From Cyathus striatus (lineage: Eukaryota; Basidiomycota; Agaricomycetes; Agaricales; Nidulariaceae): a stretch of DNA of 64,000 nt. Under the pieces are notes generated by a model. The model saw nothing but the letters and a program-made list of their open reading frames with translations, ran no database searches and was not told where the DNA came from. Each line of letters opens with the position of its first letter. Within the stretch, counting starts at the first letter, position 1. This document shows positions 11,207 through 22,901 of this stretch, piece after piece. The position numbers and the translations under genes are program-made. Location of the stretch: contig JAOVFP010000001.1 in NCBI GenBank assembly GCA_025738555.1, positions 7,812,001-7,876,000 of the forward strand. The letters run 5' to 3'.

Positions 11207-14080
11207 TCCTGTGGGTAGTGAAAGTATGAGAACTCCAAGCTTTAAGTGGGGAACCAACTCCTGTTCACTGCTCTTAAAAAATGTGAAAGTGATTTTCATA
11301 CAGCTTGTAATGGCAATGTCTCAAAAATTGAAACACCAGCATTTTATGAACTGGTACAATTATTCAATCATTGGTTGGAAGTTCAAACTAATCCTGAAGG
11401 AGAATCATCTGTTAAAAAATTATCATCACAATGAGATAAATTTCGAAGTTTTCTATTGAAAAATAAACTATGCTATGTTGATGAATATGGATGTAGTGAT
11501 ACATGGGTAAGCAGTCCTGGTTTGCTAATTTCCTATCTTCTCATCTTCTCATTTATTTAACAGGGCTGGCTATATTCAATTGTATCAAAAGAAAGTACTG
11601 AGGAAGAATATCTAGCACATGCATACTTTGAGTGACTTGAAGCTCAGTTTAATATTTGTGAAGGCTGTGAATCTACAGGTGGTCATCATATGCAACTTAG
11701 GAAAACACCTCGGATTCAGAAGTATCATGACCTTAGAGATACAGATACAGAATCTTGTTTTGGTCATGCAGAATTATGGGTCAGACATCAGTCACAAAAT
11801 AATAATAATAATCCTTCTAGAACAACAAATACTTGCTGGTGAGTTTGTGAAGGAGAAGTCTTATGCTCAGGAGCTCAAAATGAGACATATAATATCTGGT
11901 TAACATTGCCTGGAATTTTAATTCTAAATGTTGGAGAAAATATTGCCTCCACAGAACCAGAACAACTGTGGACATTTCCAAAGGAGCTCAGACCATGTAC
12001 AGTACAAGATAAAAATAGTAGATTGATTTATGATATTGTTGGGCATGTATTCCATTCAGAGTCAAGAAATCATTTTGTTACACACTATGAAACATCTGAA
12101 GGCATATATCACTATGATGGCTTGACAGCTAGTTATGGCATTCCACTTTATATTGATTCTAGTCAAAATATTCTTCATGGATGTAATATTCAAAACCCTC
12201 CAGGTGGATATAAAACATCTTCTGTTGTCTACTGTCTTAGAGGTGGTCTATCTTCTCAGAAGCAGTTTTTTAAGAAGCAAACTAAAACCCTAAGTTCTCA
12301 GTATGGTATCCAAGTTTCTGGTTTAAATACAATCTCTACTGCACCAATATTGTCATACAGAAAATCTGATCTGATCATAATGACATCAAATGACAGAGTC
12401 TGTCTTCATGATCCTTTAAATGCAAAAACAGTAGAATATATATCCTATAAAGTCAAGAATAGTGAGGGTGAATTATCATCTGACAGTCAAAGTCAGATAC
12501 AAGTGCTTGCAAAGCCTAAGAAGAAAGTAACCATTTGTATACCAGAATCATCAGCATCTGAAAAAGAATTTAAAACCATTATAAGTTCTCAAAAACAGAA
12601 ACAGAGCTCTCTATTCAAATGTAGATGTGGAAAGCAAGACAATAATATGGATGAAGAGGGATCTACATTGATACAATGTAACAGATGTAAAAGCTTTATG
12701 CATGTTGCATGCCAAAGACATGGAAGGGCATCAGACCTATCAAAGAAGGCAAAATATACCTGTGATATATGTTTATATTCAAAGGCTGCTCTTTCCTTCT
12801 CACCATTCCAATACCCAAGGTATATATTTTCATAATATATGAAATTCCCATTCTAATGTTACTTACAGTCATCAAATCAGTTGGGGGTTTTCTCAAAAGC
12901 CACTTAGCAATTGGCTAATGTATGTGAATAACTACTATGTAAATTGTTAACAACATATCTAAATATTTTATAGGTCAGGAAAAGGAGCCCTAGCTCAGGT
13001 GGATAAGTTCTGGTATCCAGTGAGATTAATTATAGCACATGAAGATCAATGGAGAGTCAAATTCTGGAGAGAATGCTGCTTTTCACCTAATATGGAACCA
13101 GACTCACTTTTAGTTTGGATCAATAAGGAAGATATAGTTGATGAATTGTGGGAAGATTTATAAGGCTGAAGGAAAATTTGGGTATGATTCAGTTACATAC
13201 ATATCTTTTCATACTTATTATATTCTAGCTTGGAGAATGGACACATGCACATGAAGTTCATACAGAAGAAGATATTATAGTAGAGTTCTATAAGATACCT
13301 ATCACTCAAGAAACCATTAAGATTTTAATACCACATATTCAAATTTTGAAGGCATTGTTAACTATAGATCCTTTTGACCAAAGTATTGAAGAATACAATG
13401 ACATACCAGCCCTCCAATATGTCTGAAATATGTCTAAGAAAAAAAATGGAATTCAAAAGTACATACCTGCAGGGACAGTTCCATACTCTGGTGACTTGAC
13501 ACCTTTGGAAAGAGGAGAGATTGCACATTGGTTTTCAGACAATGTCCCAGGTGCAAGTGATATACCAACCCATCAATGGTTTGGAACAGCACCTCTGGCT
13601 CATGCATACACTATCTTTATTGCATCCACAAGAAGCAGTCTTATTCAAAGTAGTGATAGTACCAATGGATTGGAAGCAGCATGGAAATATCAAACTGAAA
13701 ATATATGGGTAAAGGGACATACAACTGATGTGGAAAGAGAATGCCTCAGTCACTTTGAAAGAAGAATGTTTGAGAGATCAGTTCAAGCTGGAAGGGCTGG
13801 AAATTATGTATGGGGTCTTGATGTTAGTCCTACACAAAATAAGTGGGATCCATATAATGGTCTTCCAGAAACCAGGTTTGACACTAATTTAAATGGAAAT
13901 GATAGTGATTTAGAGGTGAGTAATTTATAATTACATTAGTATTAATGAGTAATTGGAATCCATTTATAGTTTGGAGAGCATTACAGAGACTCAGAAACAC
14001 CAACCAATGACTCCCCAAAGCCATCCAAACCCAAGCCAAAACCAAGACCTGTAACAAAGGGATGGGTGTGGTTAGAGTAG
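11207..14080 (+). pseudogene. MULE C-terminal part: USP-like cysteine protease, PHD finger, charged tail
   Basis: Continues the transposase frame. WGTNSC (Cys codon 11262) resembles the Cys box of C19 (USP) ubiquitin proteases; a frameshift follows directly and the protein resumes as LFTALKKCESDFH. Intron 11507-11563. CEGC and CW...C look like a zinc knuckle. LTLPGILILNV then NHFVTHYETSEGIYHYDGL (His codon 12071) matches the USP His box (GHYTAY...W..FDD pattern). A C4HC3 PHD finger lies at 12616-12772 (CRCG, CNRCKSFMHVAC, CDIC). After one or two introns come GKGALAQVDKFWYPVRLI, of chromatin-reader appearance, and the frame around 13430-13914. Intron 13915-13969 precedes a Lys/Pro-rich end. 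TGA stops at 11432, 11633, 11840 and 13424. Whether all this was one polypeptide is inferred from continuity. Confidence 0.6.
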
Positions 14081-14154
14081 TAAGTACTACAGTAGACACA
14101 TACACACTTTATGGCAGGTTTGAAATTGTAATAATATCTACATTTTGAATGATA

Positions 14155-14996
14155 TTTCTTGCTCACACATATTTTCATTTGAACATGAGAATATACACTC
14201 AGTGTCCATATTCCTATTCATGCTCACAAGTATTACACTCACACTCAATGTCCTTTAACTTGAGCATGAGCATAATTGGTATTCCTATTCACATTCACAA
14301 GTATTACACTCACACTCAATGTCCTTTAAATTGAGCATGAGTATAGCTGGTATTCCTATTCATGCTCACAAATATTACACTCACACTCAATGTCCTTTAA
14401 CTTGAGCATGAGCATAATTGGTATTCCTATTCACACTCACAAGTAATAAACTCATGCTCAATGTCTGAGTGTGATTGGTATTCCTATTCATGCTCACATA
14501 TATTACACTTGCAACTTACTTTTCCTCCCACATGTAAGTGAAGCCAAAATATAAATGTAACATATAATTTTTTTGTGAGCATGAAGTAAAAACTTTAAGC
14601 ATGAGTTGACAGACCTTGAGTGTGAGTTGATGATCTTGAGCATGGAAACTCAGACCCTGTGCATGAGATGCTGACCCTGAGTGTGAAGTAAAATCTTGAG
14701 CATGATGTGTGTGTGCATGCTCAATCCATGCTCACACCTTGAGCATGAATATAAGCATGCATGCACATGTTTGAGCATGAAGTATAAATATTATTCTTCA
14801 AAATTTGACTTCATATCTTGATTAAAAACATCACTCACATTCACAATATGACACAGCCATACAACACTAGTATGTACATTTGATTTACACTCTTTTTGAC
14901 CCACAAATGGGCCATTTAGAGCTAAAATAAATACTTTGAGCATGACACACTCAATCATGCTCACTTTTGTGCATGCCCAGAATTTTCTATGTGCCC
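14155..14996 (+). repeat. MULE right subterminal repeat array and terminal inverted repeat
   Basis: At least fifteen copies of TTGAGCATGA or TCATGCTCA occur here, with longer tandem units of about 80 bp (14190-14460: TTGAGCATGAGCATAATTGG, then CACACTCAATGTCC). The last 40 bp are the terminal inverted repeat. Such arrays are likely transposase binding sites; that is inference. Confidence 0.75.
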
Positions 14997-15005
14997 ATAT
15001 GAATG

Positions 15006-16273
15006 TACTCCCTTCCCCTATGAGAAATATGAGGCTTAATATTCATCACACTGGATTGGCTTGTGTCCTTCTTTCTCAACTACAGAAATACTTCTACATA
15101 TGTTAATGAAGTATCATTGCATTATATTCATCTATAGAGAAAATATAACAACATTTCTGAATCTCACAACATTGAAAATGAGGAAGGTTTATTTTTATGA
15201 CACCATATCTTTATGCTGGAATGTCTTTTCTATTTTCTATTTTTAATAGGGTATATTATCTTTGGAAGTCTAAATTCCCATAATATCTTAATGGCAATCT
15301 GACTATGGAGACCTTTATGAACAAATTAGTAAGGTATATCACATACATATAGTTAATGAGTTGAAACAAATATATCACAACATGCTATCATTTAACCGGC
15401 ATTTAAATTTGTAATCCAGTAGAATGTATTATATATTACAAATAACCAAAGTTTGAAGGAAATTGAGGCAGTTTTGGATGTGTGATATATCAAATGAGGC
15501 AATGGACTATTCTCCATATGCATGGGAACTGACATCACTTTTAGGACCTGCATGTAACATTCCCAGGTGAATGAGAGGTGGCATTACTGTAAAATTGAAA
15601 ATTAAAATAGTAAGATTGTCAACACAAAGTAAAAGATATAGAATTCCAGTTTGTTGGCAATTAAAATTGAGTCACAGAGCCATAGAAATATAGAAATATA
15701 CACCAGCTTGTAAGTATGCAGAATATGATATCATTAAACCTAAAATGAGTAAGCTATTATGTACACTGGTGCACAATGACCTCGAATTAAGGAATGGAAA
15801 TTAAATAGAAAAATAGCTGAGATTCAGAGGGGGAATTGAAAATAAATTGGGGAACTTTGTTTTGAGAGATACTGTCAAACATCATGGTCTGGCTTTGCAA
15901 GAGGTGGCAGAGAGGTATTAACCTGTTGAAACAATCATTGTGGATGGATAAGATGAAGAAATGGTGCAAGATGTTGTACATTTCGAGGAAAGTGAGGCAC
16001 AGAGTGAGTGGGGAGGTGAGAATAGGTTGAGACAAGCAGAATGCATATAGACAGATTACATAATCCAATTTTGGAACATTTTCTCTACCTTGATGATGGA
16101 ATTAAAACATATATTAACAAAAGAAGGCCTGTGTCAGGATAGTCTGTTTTAATTCTTATGTCTTACATTTGTACTCAAATTAAATATACTGTGTTCCAAT
16201 TTAGTTGTTAACCGAAATTCTGCCTGAAGAATGAGGTCCTAAGCGCGTATTTAAGCACACTGCCATAGAGCTG
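15006..16273. other. No gene; contains a dispersed repeat (15787-16085)
   Basis: AT-rich. The complement of 15870-16085 aligns by eye with 40665-40870 (GATGTTCCAAATYGGATTA start, CTTGTCTCAA, CACCT, CCTCTCTGCCACC). The 93-codon minus frame here is part of that repeat and has no known domain. Confidence 0.45.
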
Positions 16274-17371
16274 AAGGGCAGGGCTCAAAAACTTTGATGT
16301 AGTCGAGCATGGTTGTCTGGTTTTCCATACCAGTGTCCAGCACCACAGCTTCTTGGTTAGATATTATAATCTCTGTTTTAGAATTTCACTTAAGCGAGAC
16401 TGAGCACTTACTAACTGAGGCATGGTCATCTGGTATGCAGGTGTGTTCGCAGTTCAAGCAATTATTTAATTCTTTACAGTAAATAGAATAATTTACCTAT
16501 AAGTATGAGCTTTTATATAAGTATTTGTGAGATATATGAATCAAGATGTAAGCAATGCAACAAACCTCATAATATGAAAACTCACTTTAGCATTGAAAAC
16601 AAGCTGAGGTGTCAGACTATGGTATGGTACATTGCCTATATATTATAAAAGTACTGTAAATCATGAGTCTGAGGGATGTCAATCATGTATATATGTCAAC
16701 AGTGGCTTACTGAGGTGAATTTGTAGTCAAATTAGATGTGCAGAAGTGATTGTATTACCCCTCACCTTCAACTAATGTAGGGACTGTTTCACCAGTGTGA
16801 ATTTGGGAAATTTTGTCATACTTAAGCTTGCAAATTCATTTCTAACTTTCTACTTCTCTTGAGTATCCTCTGGCTTTTTGGTAAGCCATCATAAGTGATC
16901 TGATCCATTATTGAGCTCTCAAATTTGTTTTAAGCTCTCTGTGTCATCCTTAATGTCTCTGCTTATATAATACTCTCTGTCTGTTCTTGCACTATCAGAT
17001 TCATTCTTAAGTCTCTGCTTTTATTTATAAACTCTGGGATGTTCTTGTACTCTCTGGATCGACTTTATGGTCTATAATGCTCTTTGGGTTGTTCTTGTGC
17101 TATCTAGTCAAGTATCACTTACATTGTTCATTCATCTAAAAATATTTATATCAAAGCTAATAGGTATATTATTCTATTTTACTGCAATGAACTAAATAAT
17201 TAGTTACTACCATACTGGACAACCACACCTCAGTTCGTAAGTGCTCAGTCTCACTTAAGTGAAATTCCAAAGCAGAGATTATAATATCTAACTGAGAAGC
17301 TGCAGTGCCAGACACCAGAGCTCAATTATAATTGATGTATTTGAGCATGGTCATCAGACTTTCCATACTTT
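16274..17371. mobile_element. Inverted-repeat element with about 100-bp arms
   Basis: 16333-16436 is complementary to 17222-17322 (GTGTCYRGCACYRCAGCTTC, then TTAGATATTATAATCTCTG, CACTTAAG, GAGACTGAGCACTTAC). Outside both arms is a direct repeat of about 50 bp (TTGATGTA, GAGCATGGT, TTTCCATAC). Between the arms is CT-rich DNA with repeated AGCTCTCTG-like words and no coding. It resembles a fold-back element; the precise ends are uncertain. Confidence 0.55.
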
Positions 17372-17784
17372 TAGAACAACCAAATATGAATTTTTTATTT
17401 TTGTCATCATCACACAAAGTGGATGTTCTAAACAACTACACTATACACCAAGTCTTCTGGTATAGCTGCAAAGAGTTTGAATGGAATTGAAAATGTGCCT
17501 TGGAAATCTAGGGATTGTGAGGCTATTATAGGGAGTTGAACCCAACACCAAAAAAGAGTTTGGAATATCCTTTACAATGCTTAGCAGATGTGATAGCATC
17601 TACATACACCACCTGAAAAGTACATAAATCATTCCAATATATGTATGTTCAACATTCAAATATGAAATGGATTCAGAACCCAACCAACAAAAAGTAAAAA
17701 CTCCACTGGATCATCATGTTAAATGAATGTCATAGCTGTATCATGAGAATGGTGGTACATTCTTCTGGTGTAATTACAGAATGG

Positions 17785-19424
17785 GAGCTCTTTACACTTA
17801 GCCATGTATTCTGTATGGATCCACACAGATTCTGTGTGGAATATACACAGATTTTTTTCTTTTTTGCAGAGGTTTTTTTGGATCTGTGCAGATTCTGCAC
17901 AGATTCTGAAAATTCCATATGAATTACACAGAATTCCACAGAATTCCGCATTACAGACCTGAAAATTCTGTACAGATTCTGTACAGAATCCTATTATACT
18001 TATTAAGTGTGACACTCTGCATTAAGCATGACACTATGCATTAAGCGTGACACTAAGTGTTGAGTGTGACACTGCATTAAGCATGACACTCTGCATTGAG
18101 TGTCACTCTTTGCCTTGAGTGTCACACTATGTATTGATTGTCACACTTTTCATTTAAGTGTCACACTATGCATTATGCATGACACTATGCATTAAGCGTG
18201 ACACTATACATTAAACATAATACTATGCATTAAGTGCAACACTATACATTGAGTGTGATACTATACATTAAGCATGACACTAAATCTTATTATGTAATAA
18301 GGTTATACCATATATAGAAATAAAAACAATTACATAATATGATTAAGATTGCGGTCCATCCCAAGTCCACCCAAGCACTTTGAGGGACACATCACTGAGA
18401 TGTAAACCATTTCACAGAATAAGGAGCTTGTCTAATGTTCAGATCCATTCTATAAATGCTTTAGGAAATTTTGCAAGACAATACTAATATACCACCTACT
18501 TGATGTACTCATATATCCAAAAATGATGAAACAATCTGCAGATGTGCATTGTAGAAACTGCATGTAAACATTTAGGAACTAGCTTTTGGGCTTTTTAAAT
18601 GTTCCATCTGTGAGGCTATAAAATTCCATAGGGTTGTGAAACATAATCTTGACTGAGTATTGTAATATCATTATTCAAAAACTGACTGTAATTTTCAAAA
18701 CTCTGCACCATCTCAATTGGGTTAAGTTCACATTGTAATCTTGAAGAAAGAGACATTTATGACCAGATTCTTCAATTACCAATTGAAAGAGTGCCTTTTT
18801 GTAGGCTTGAAACCATTGAATTTCTGATAACAAGTAAATTTTATCATACAGACACATCAGTTTGCAATGCAAATTGTATTTGTAATGTTCCCATGAAACT
18901 CATGCTCTTGGAGAAGCCATCAAAATTATATCATCTGGCCCAAGAAGTGAAACACTGTGGGAAAAAATTGGGTGACATCATAAATCAATGTCTTTTGATG
19001 GGTTTCCTCCCCAAAAAAATATCAAAAAAATCCAAAAAAAAATTATTTCCCCCTAAACATGACTTGCTGGAAATGTGACTGATAGCACTGTAGTGTCACA
19101 CTTGACACCTGTAACAAGGCAGCAATGGAGACAAGATGATGGTAGGAATGAGATGAGATTATGAATTAACAGTTTTAATAGTATTCATTGTGATTTGAAA
19201 CAGGAAAATTAAGGTATTAAATAGATATTACAGATTCTGCATAAATCCACACAGAATCCATGCAAAATATGTATGGAATCTGTATAGAATAATCACCTCT
19301 AATAATAATAATAGCCACCATATAAATTTTGTATGGTATCTATACAGGTCTGTACGAGTCTGTATGAATCTGCACAGAATCCACACAGATCTATACAGAC
19401 CTCTTGGGAGAGTGTAAATTACTG
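17785..19424 (+). mobile_element. KDZ-type element, 1.64 kb, TSD cagaatgg
   Basis: 8-bp duplications cagaatgg at 17777-17784 and 19425-19432. Ends GAGCTCTTTACACT and AGTGTAAATTACTG have the same consensus as the ends of the two large KDZ transposons. Each end carries CAGATTCTG/CAGAATCTG motifs. Related SINE units hold the uninterrupted site: CAGAACGG followed by TGGAATATG at about 34730 and 46623. Internal coding is minimal: a 95-codon frame (18791-19078) is rich in Lys near its end and matches nothing I recognise. Confidence 0.9.
17999..18290. repeat. Minisatellite, about 20-bp unit, inside the KDZ-type element
   Basis: About fourteen degenerate copies of CATTAAGCGTGACACTATG with variable spacing. 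Confidence 0.75.
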
Positions 19425-19611
19425 CAGAATGGTGGAATTTGAAAAATCTTGGAATTGTGTGATATCAGAGAACTGAATGCACCACCAAAAAAAATCATAT
19501 GACCCAGAATACACATGCTTGGTAAGTTAGCATCTATACCACTAGACCACATGCCCTGTTAAAATCGAGTAAATAAATCATTTAAACATATGTAAGATCA
19601 GGGGTAGTAAT

Positions 19612-20940
19612 TCTCACTACCTTTTAAGGTAGTTGGGTTATAGGGTGGTTTGGAGTGTGACATGCTCATTTGTATTATACATTTGAGTTATCTTGTCTGT
19701 GTGATGCCAATCACTATTTCTATTTAAAAAATTTGAATTGCTCTGGTGACTATTTAATAAACTCCCTTTCTTTCCTACTCTTTTCTATTATCTTCCTGTA
19801 ACATTCTTCATCAATATCCCCACTCCTACATTGTCTGTCCACTATCATTCATTTCTCTTCCAATTTTACCATTTGGTCTTTCCCTCATCTCAAATCACTG
19901 CTTTATCACCTTCTTCCTTGTCACATCCCAAGACAATCTTCATGCAATACACCAAGAGTTTTCTGGGTTACAGAATTGAATGGGTTGTTGTCTGGAACTG
20001 CTCTTTCTAAAGGTATTGCATGTGTTCTTAAGCTCTCTATCTTATTTTCAAGCTCTGATCTTTGTTCTGGAGCTCCTAGCATGATTTTACAGCCATCCTC
20101 TTCATTATAGAGCTCTCCACCTCAATCCCAAGCTCTCAGAATTGTTCTCCAGCTCTCTTCTTCAATCTAAAGCTCTCTTAATGGTTTTCTAACTATTCAC
20201 CTTGTTGTACAGCTCTCAGCATCATTGTAGTATTCTCCTCTTTGATCTCAAGCTTCCATAATGAGTTTCTAACTATCCCCCTCATTTTACAGCTCTCAAA
20301 ATTGTTCTACAGCTACCAGAATAGTTTCATATCTATCCTCTTTGTTCTATACCTCTCAACTTTGTTACAGTGCTCTCATTGATTTCAAGCTTCTGGTATG
20401 TTTTTCTAGCTATACTTTTCATTTTTGAGCACTTATCATCATTCTCTAGCTATCTCCTTCATTCTACAACTCCCCTCATATTTACCCAGCTCTTATCATC
20501 ATTATTTAGCTATCCTATTTGTTCTCTAGCTCTTCCCTTTGCTCTTTAGCTCTTTAATTGTTTATGTATAATCATCATCATCTATATTCTATCTGCTTCA
20601 ATGCTAGTCTTCTCATGTTCCCCACCTTGTGATATAACAATAGCAGTGTTGTTAAGACAAATTCTGCATCATTATTATGATACCAGTGTCATTAACATGA
20701 ATCCTGCATCATTATAACAATACCAATGTCAATAAAATGAATTCTGCATCATCTTAATGGTGCTAGGATCATTCTAATGATACTGGTGTCATTAAAATGA
20801 ATCCTACATCATTATAATGATATGAGCTGTTTGCAGGAAATAAATACTCTTGGTGGGAATTGAACTCAAGATTGGCTGCTCTCAGTACTCTGTAATCAGT
20901 AAACTAAGTTAGTAGTGGGCTGTGCCACTGCCACCCATGG
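19612..20940. repeat. Non-coding repeat with palindromic left end; holds two degenerate minisatellites
   Basis: It begins where the SINE array is cut (ATTCTCACTACCTTTTAAGG) and ends near GTAGTGGGCTGTGCCACTGCC. The segment 30790-32256 has the same two kinds of end in opposite orientation. Inside are AGCTCTC-type repeats of about 20 bp (19960-20560) and a 35-40 bp unit with GAATCCTGCATCATTATAA (20650-20820). A tRNA-like B box (GAGTTCAATTCCC on the minus strand) lies near 20850. Confidence 0.45.
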
Positions 20941-21369
20941 TGAGAAATGGCCAAATTTAACTTTCTGTCATATCATTTCATGACATTTTCCAATCTTTGT
21001 TATTCAGATTTTACTACAAAAGTGGGAGTACACCAGCAGTTTTCTCACTGGGTAGATATTCAGATTGACTTCCATCCTGACAACATCCAGCTTTACAAGA
21101 ACAAGCTGGTCCACTTTCCTTATTATGATCAAAACAACATTCAAATTCATCCTTCCCAAGTTTTATCTATGTTGCTACCTGGAATTCTTGTAGTAATTCA
21201 ATCCTCTTTAATCATACATATACTTCCTGGTAACAAAAAGGTTTGAAAATATCTTCCTTTAATGTTTATGGTAAATAATTGACATATATATATATCAGAT
21301 TTTTTATTATATTTCTGTCTAAAATGAAATAACTATTTCTGTGAACCTCCTGTTCACTTCTGCAAATAA
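20941..21369. other. No gene seen
   Basis: A 99-codon plus-strand frame (20947-21246) has no recognisable domain and no related copy in the window. Confidence 0.4.
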
Positions 21370-22128
21370 CTCTGTTTCTACATGTTTACCTCACTCATAC
21401 TATACAATATTTGTTACTCCACCACTTTCACCAAGAACACACTGGTCACAATTTTACCATTAGAACAAGGTTATACATTATACTAACATGGTTTAATATG
21501 TGTTCTTGTTTAGCAATAGATCCAAACATCTCAATACCTGCACAATATACCTGGATGCTTGTGCGCAAAATTGTGTTTGTACATATTTACCTCTCACTGT
21601 GATCTCTATGTGTTACTAAATTGTTCTATTTTGCTTTTACCATGAACACACTGGTCTTAAATTTACCTTCAGAGTATGGCTATACATTATAGTAATATGG
21701 TTCTGTGTGTTCTTGCTTAGCAATAAATCCAACCATCTCTACACCTACAGAATACACCTATCACTTCTACAGATGATTGTATTTGTATATATTTACCTCT
21801 TACTGTGAACTCTGAGTGTTACTAAATTGCTCTATTTTGCTTTTACCACAAACTCACTGGTGTCAAATTTACTTTCAGAACATGGCTATACATTATAGTA
21901 ACATGGTTCACTATGTGTTATTGCTTAGCAATAGATCCAAACTTATCTATACCTACACAATATACCTATCACTTCCACACATGATCATATTTGTACATAT
22001 TTACCTCTTACTGTGAACTCTGAGTATTACTAAATTGCTCTCTTTTGCTTTTACCACAAACTCACTGATCTTAAATTTACATTCAGAACATGGCTATACA
22101 TTATAATAACATGCACTCCTGGCACACA
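21370..22128. repeat. Tandem repeat, about 206-bp unit, 3.7 copies
   Basis: GTTACT(A/C)(A/C) landmarks occur at 21413, 21612, 21818 and 22025. Each unit also has CATGGCTATACATTATA and TTGCTTAGCAATAGATCC. KDZ1 starts at 22137, right at the end of the array; a fragment like CAATAGATCCAAACATCTCT reappears at 29809, beyond KDZ1. Confidence 0.8.
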
Positions 22129-22164
22129 GATATATTGAGCTCTTTACACTCCCCCCCCCCTTAC

Positions 22165-22405
22165 ACCTGAAATTCATGTGAACTTTTTACCCATTATTTT
22201 TTCAATTTTTGGGTGAGAATGCAGCAAATTATTTCACATGAATTTCACATGAATTTCATGTGAACTGCACATGAACTTCATCTATTCACATGAATTTTAG
22301 GTGAAAGTTTCATGTAATATTCACATGAATTTTCACATTCCAGATTCACGTTCACTCTCAATTCATGTGAAATTCATGTGTAATTCATGTGAATTTTACA
22401 TGAAG
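22165..22405. repeat. KDZ1 left subterminal repeats
   Basis: About ten copies of TTCATGTGAA or TTCACATGAA and variants. The matching right array is 29300-29545. Confidence 0.85.
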
Positions 22406-22462
22406 TGTGAATGGGTGAATGGAACATTACTCTTACTATATATAGTACAGCATATAAAAAAA

Positions 22463-22555
22463 AGAGCGCTCACACCAGTATTTGAACACTCTCCCTGGCA
22501 AAACCAGCCAATATTTTCCCACAAATGGGACACTTAACTGTTGCACCATACGACC
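22463..22555 (-). repeat. tRNA-like segment in KDZ1
   Basis: On the minus strand: GGTCGTATGGTGCAACAG at the A-box position and GTGTTCAAATACTGG at the B-box position, about 60 nt apart. It sits about 330 bp from the element's left end, like the segment at 51845-51925 in KDZ2. Not a functional tRNA as far as I can fold it. Confidence 0.45.
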
Positions 22556-22679
22556 TTATGTAACAACAGCACTATATACTATATAGTCACCATATACTCT
22601 CTACTCACCAACTGTTTTTGCGCAACCTCAAATTACTTCCCATGTGTTTGCTGTCATACCATGTATCCTCCACTGTCCT

Positions 22680-22711
22680 TCCACCACCACCACCACCACC
22701 ACCACCACCAT
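22680..22711. repeat. (CAC)n microsatellite
   Basis: About ten uninterrupted CAC/ACC triplets. Confidence 0.95.
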
Positions 22712-22901
22712 TCTGCTCCCTCTCTTTTCTCCATCCAGCTCCATGTCATAGAGCACCGTTTCATGCTTGGTAAGTTTTTTCACATCACAGATGATTGATA
22801 TCAATGGATATCAATGAGTACTGAGTACTCTTTCTCTAGGATCGATTCCTCTCTCCCTCACCGCTGTTAACTCCCATCATTGTCAATCTTCCTGCAGTCA
22901 G

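Larger units (their letters stand above)
4123..14996 (+). mobile_element. Mutator-like (MULE) DNA transposon, 10.9 kb, 9-bp TSD
   Basis: The 9-bp duplication atatgaatg lies at 4114-4122 and 14997-15005. The ends are imperfect terminal inverted repeats: both read GGGCA, then GAAAATTC, GGCA and CACAAAAGTG at the same spacing over about 34 bp. Inside the ends are many copies of GAGCATGA and its complement (left 4155-4345, continuing to about 4930; right 14155-14990). The gene reads left to right from about 8600 to 14080. Nested inside are two solo LTRs and a KDZ-type element. A 9-bp TSD and a DDE core with the NAEE motif fit the Mutator superfamily. Confidence 0.88.
17372..19611 (-). repeat. Decayed tRNA-derived SINE array, split by a KDZ-type element
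   Basis: Left part 17372-17784 and right part 19425-19611 match consecutive units of the arrays at 34400-34960 and 47800-48340, with most CpG changed to TG or CA. On the minus strand each unit has a tRNA-like head (GGTGTAGTGGTATAGATGCC in the cleaner copies) and a B box close to GGTTCAATTCC. The array stops at 19611 inside GGGGTAGTA, where another repeat begins. Confidence 0.7.

Noticed and set aside
14155..14990. CRISPR-like array from the GAGCATGA repeats
   Set aside because: Repeats occur in both orientations with irregular spacing, at a transposon end, in a eukaryote.
18791..19078. 95-codon frame inside the 17785-19424 element as a transposase remnant
   Set aside because: No Cys/His cluster and no acidic motifs shared with the KDZ transposases.
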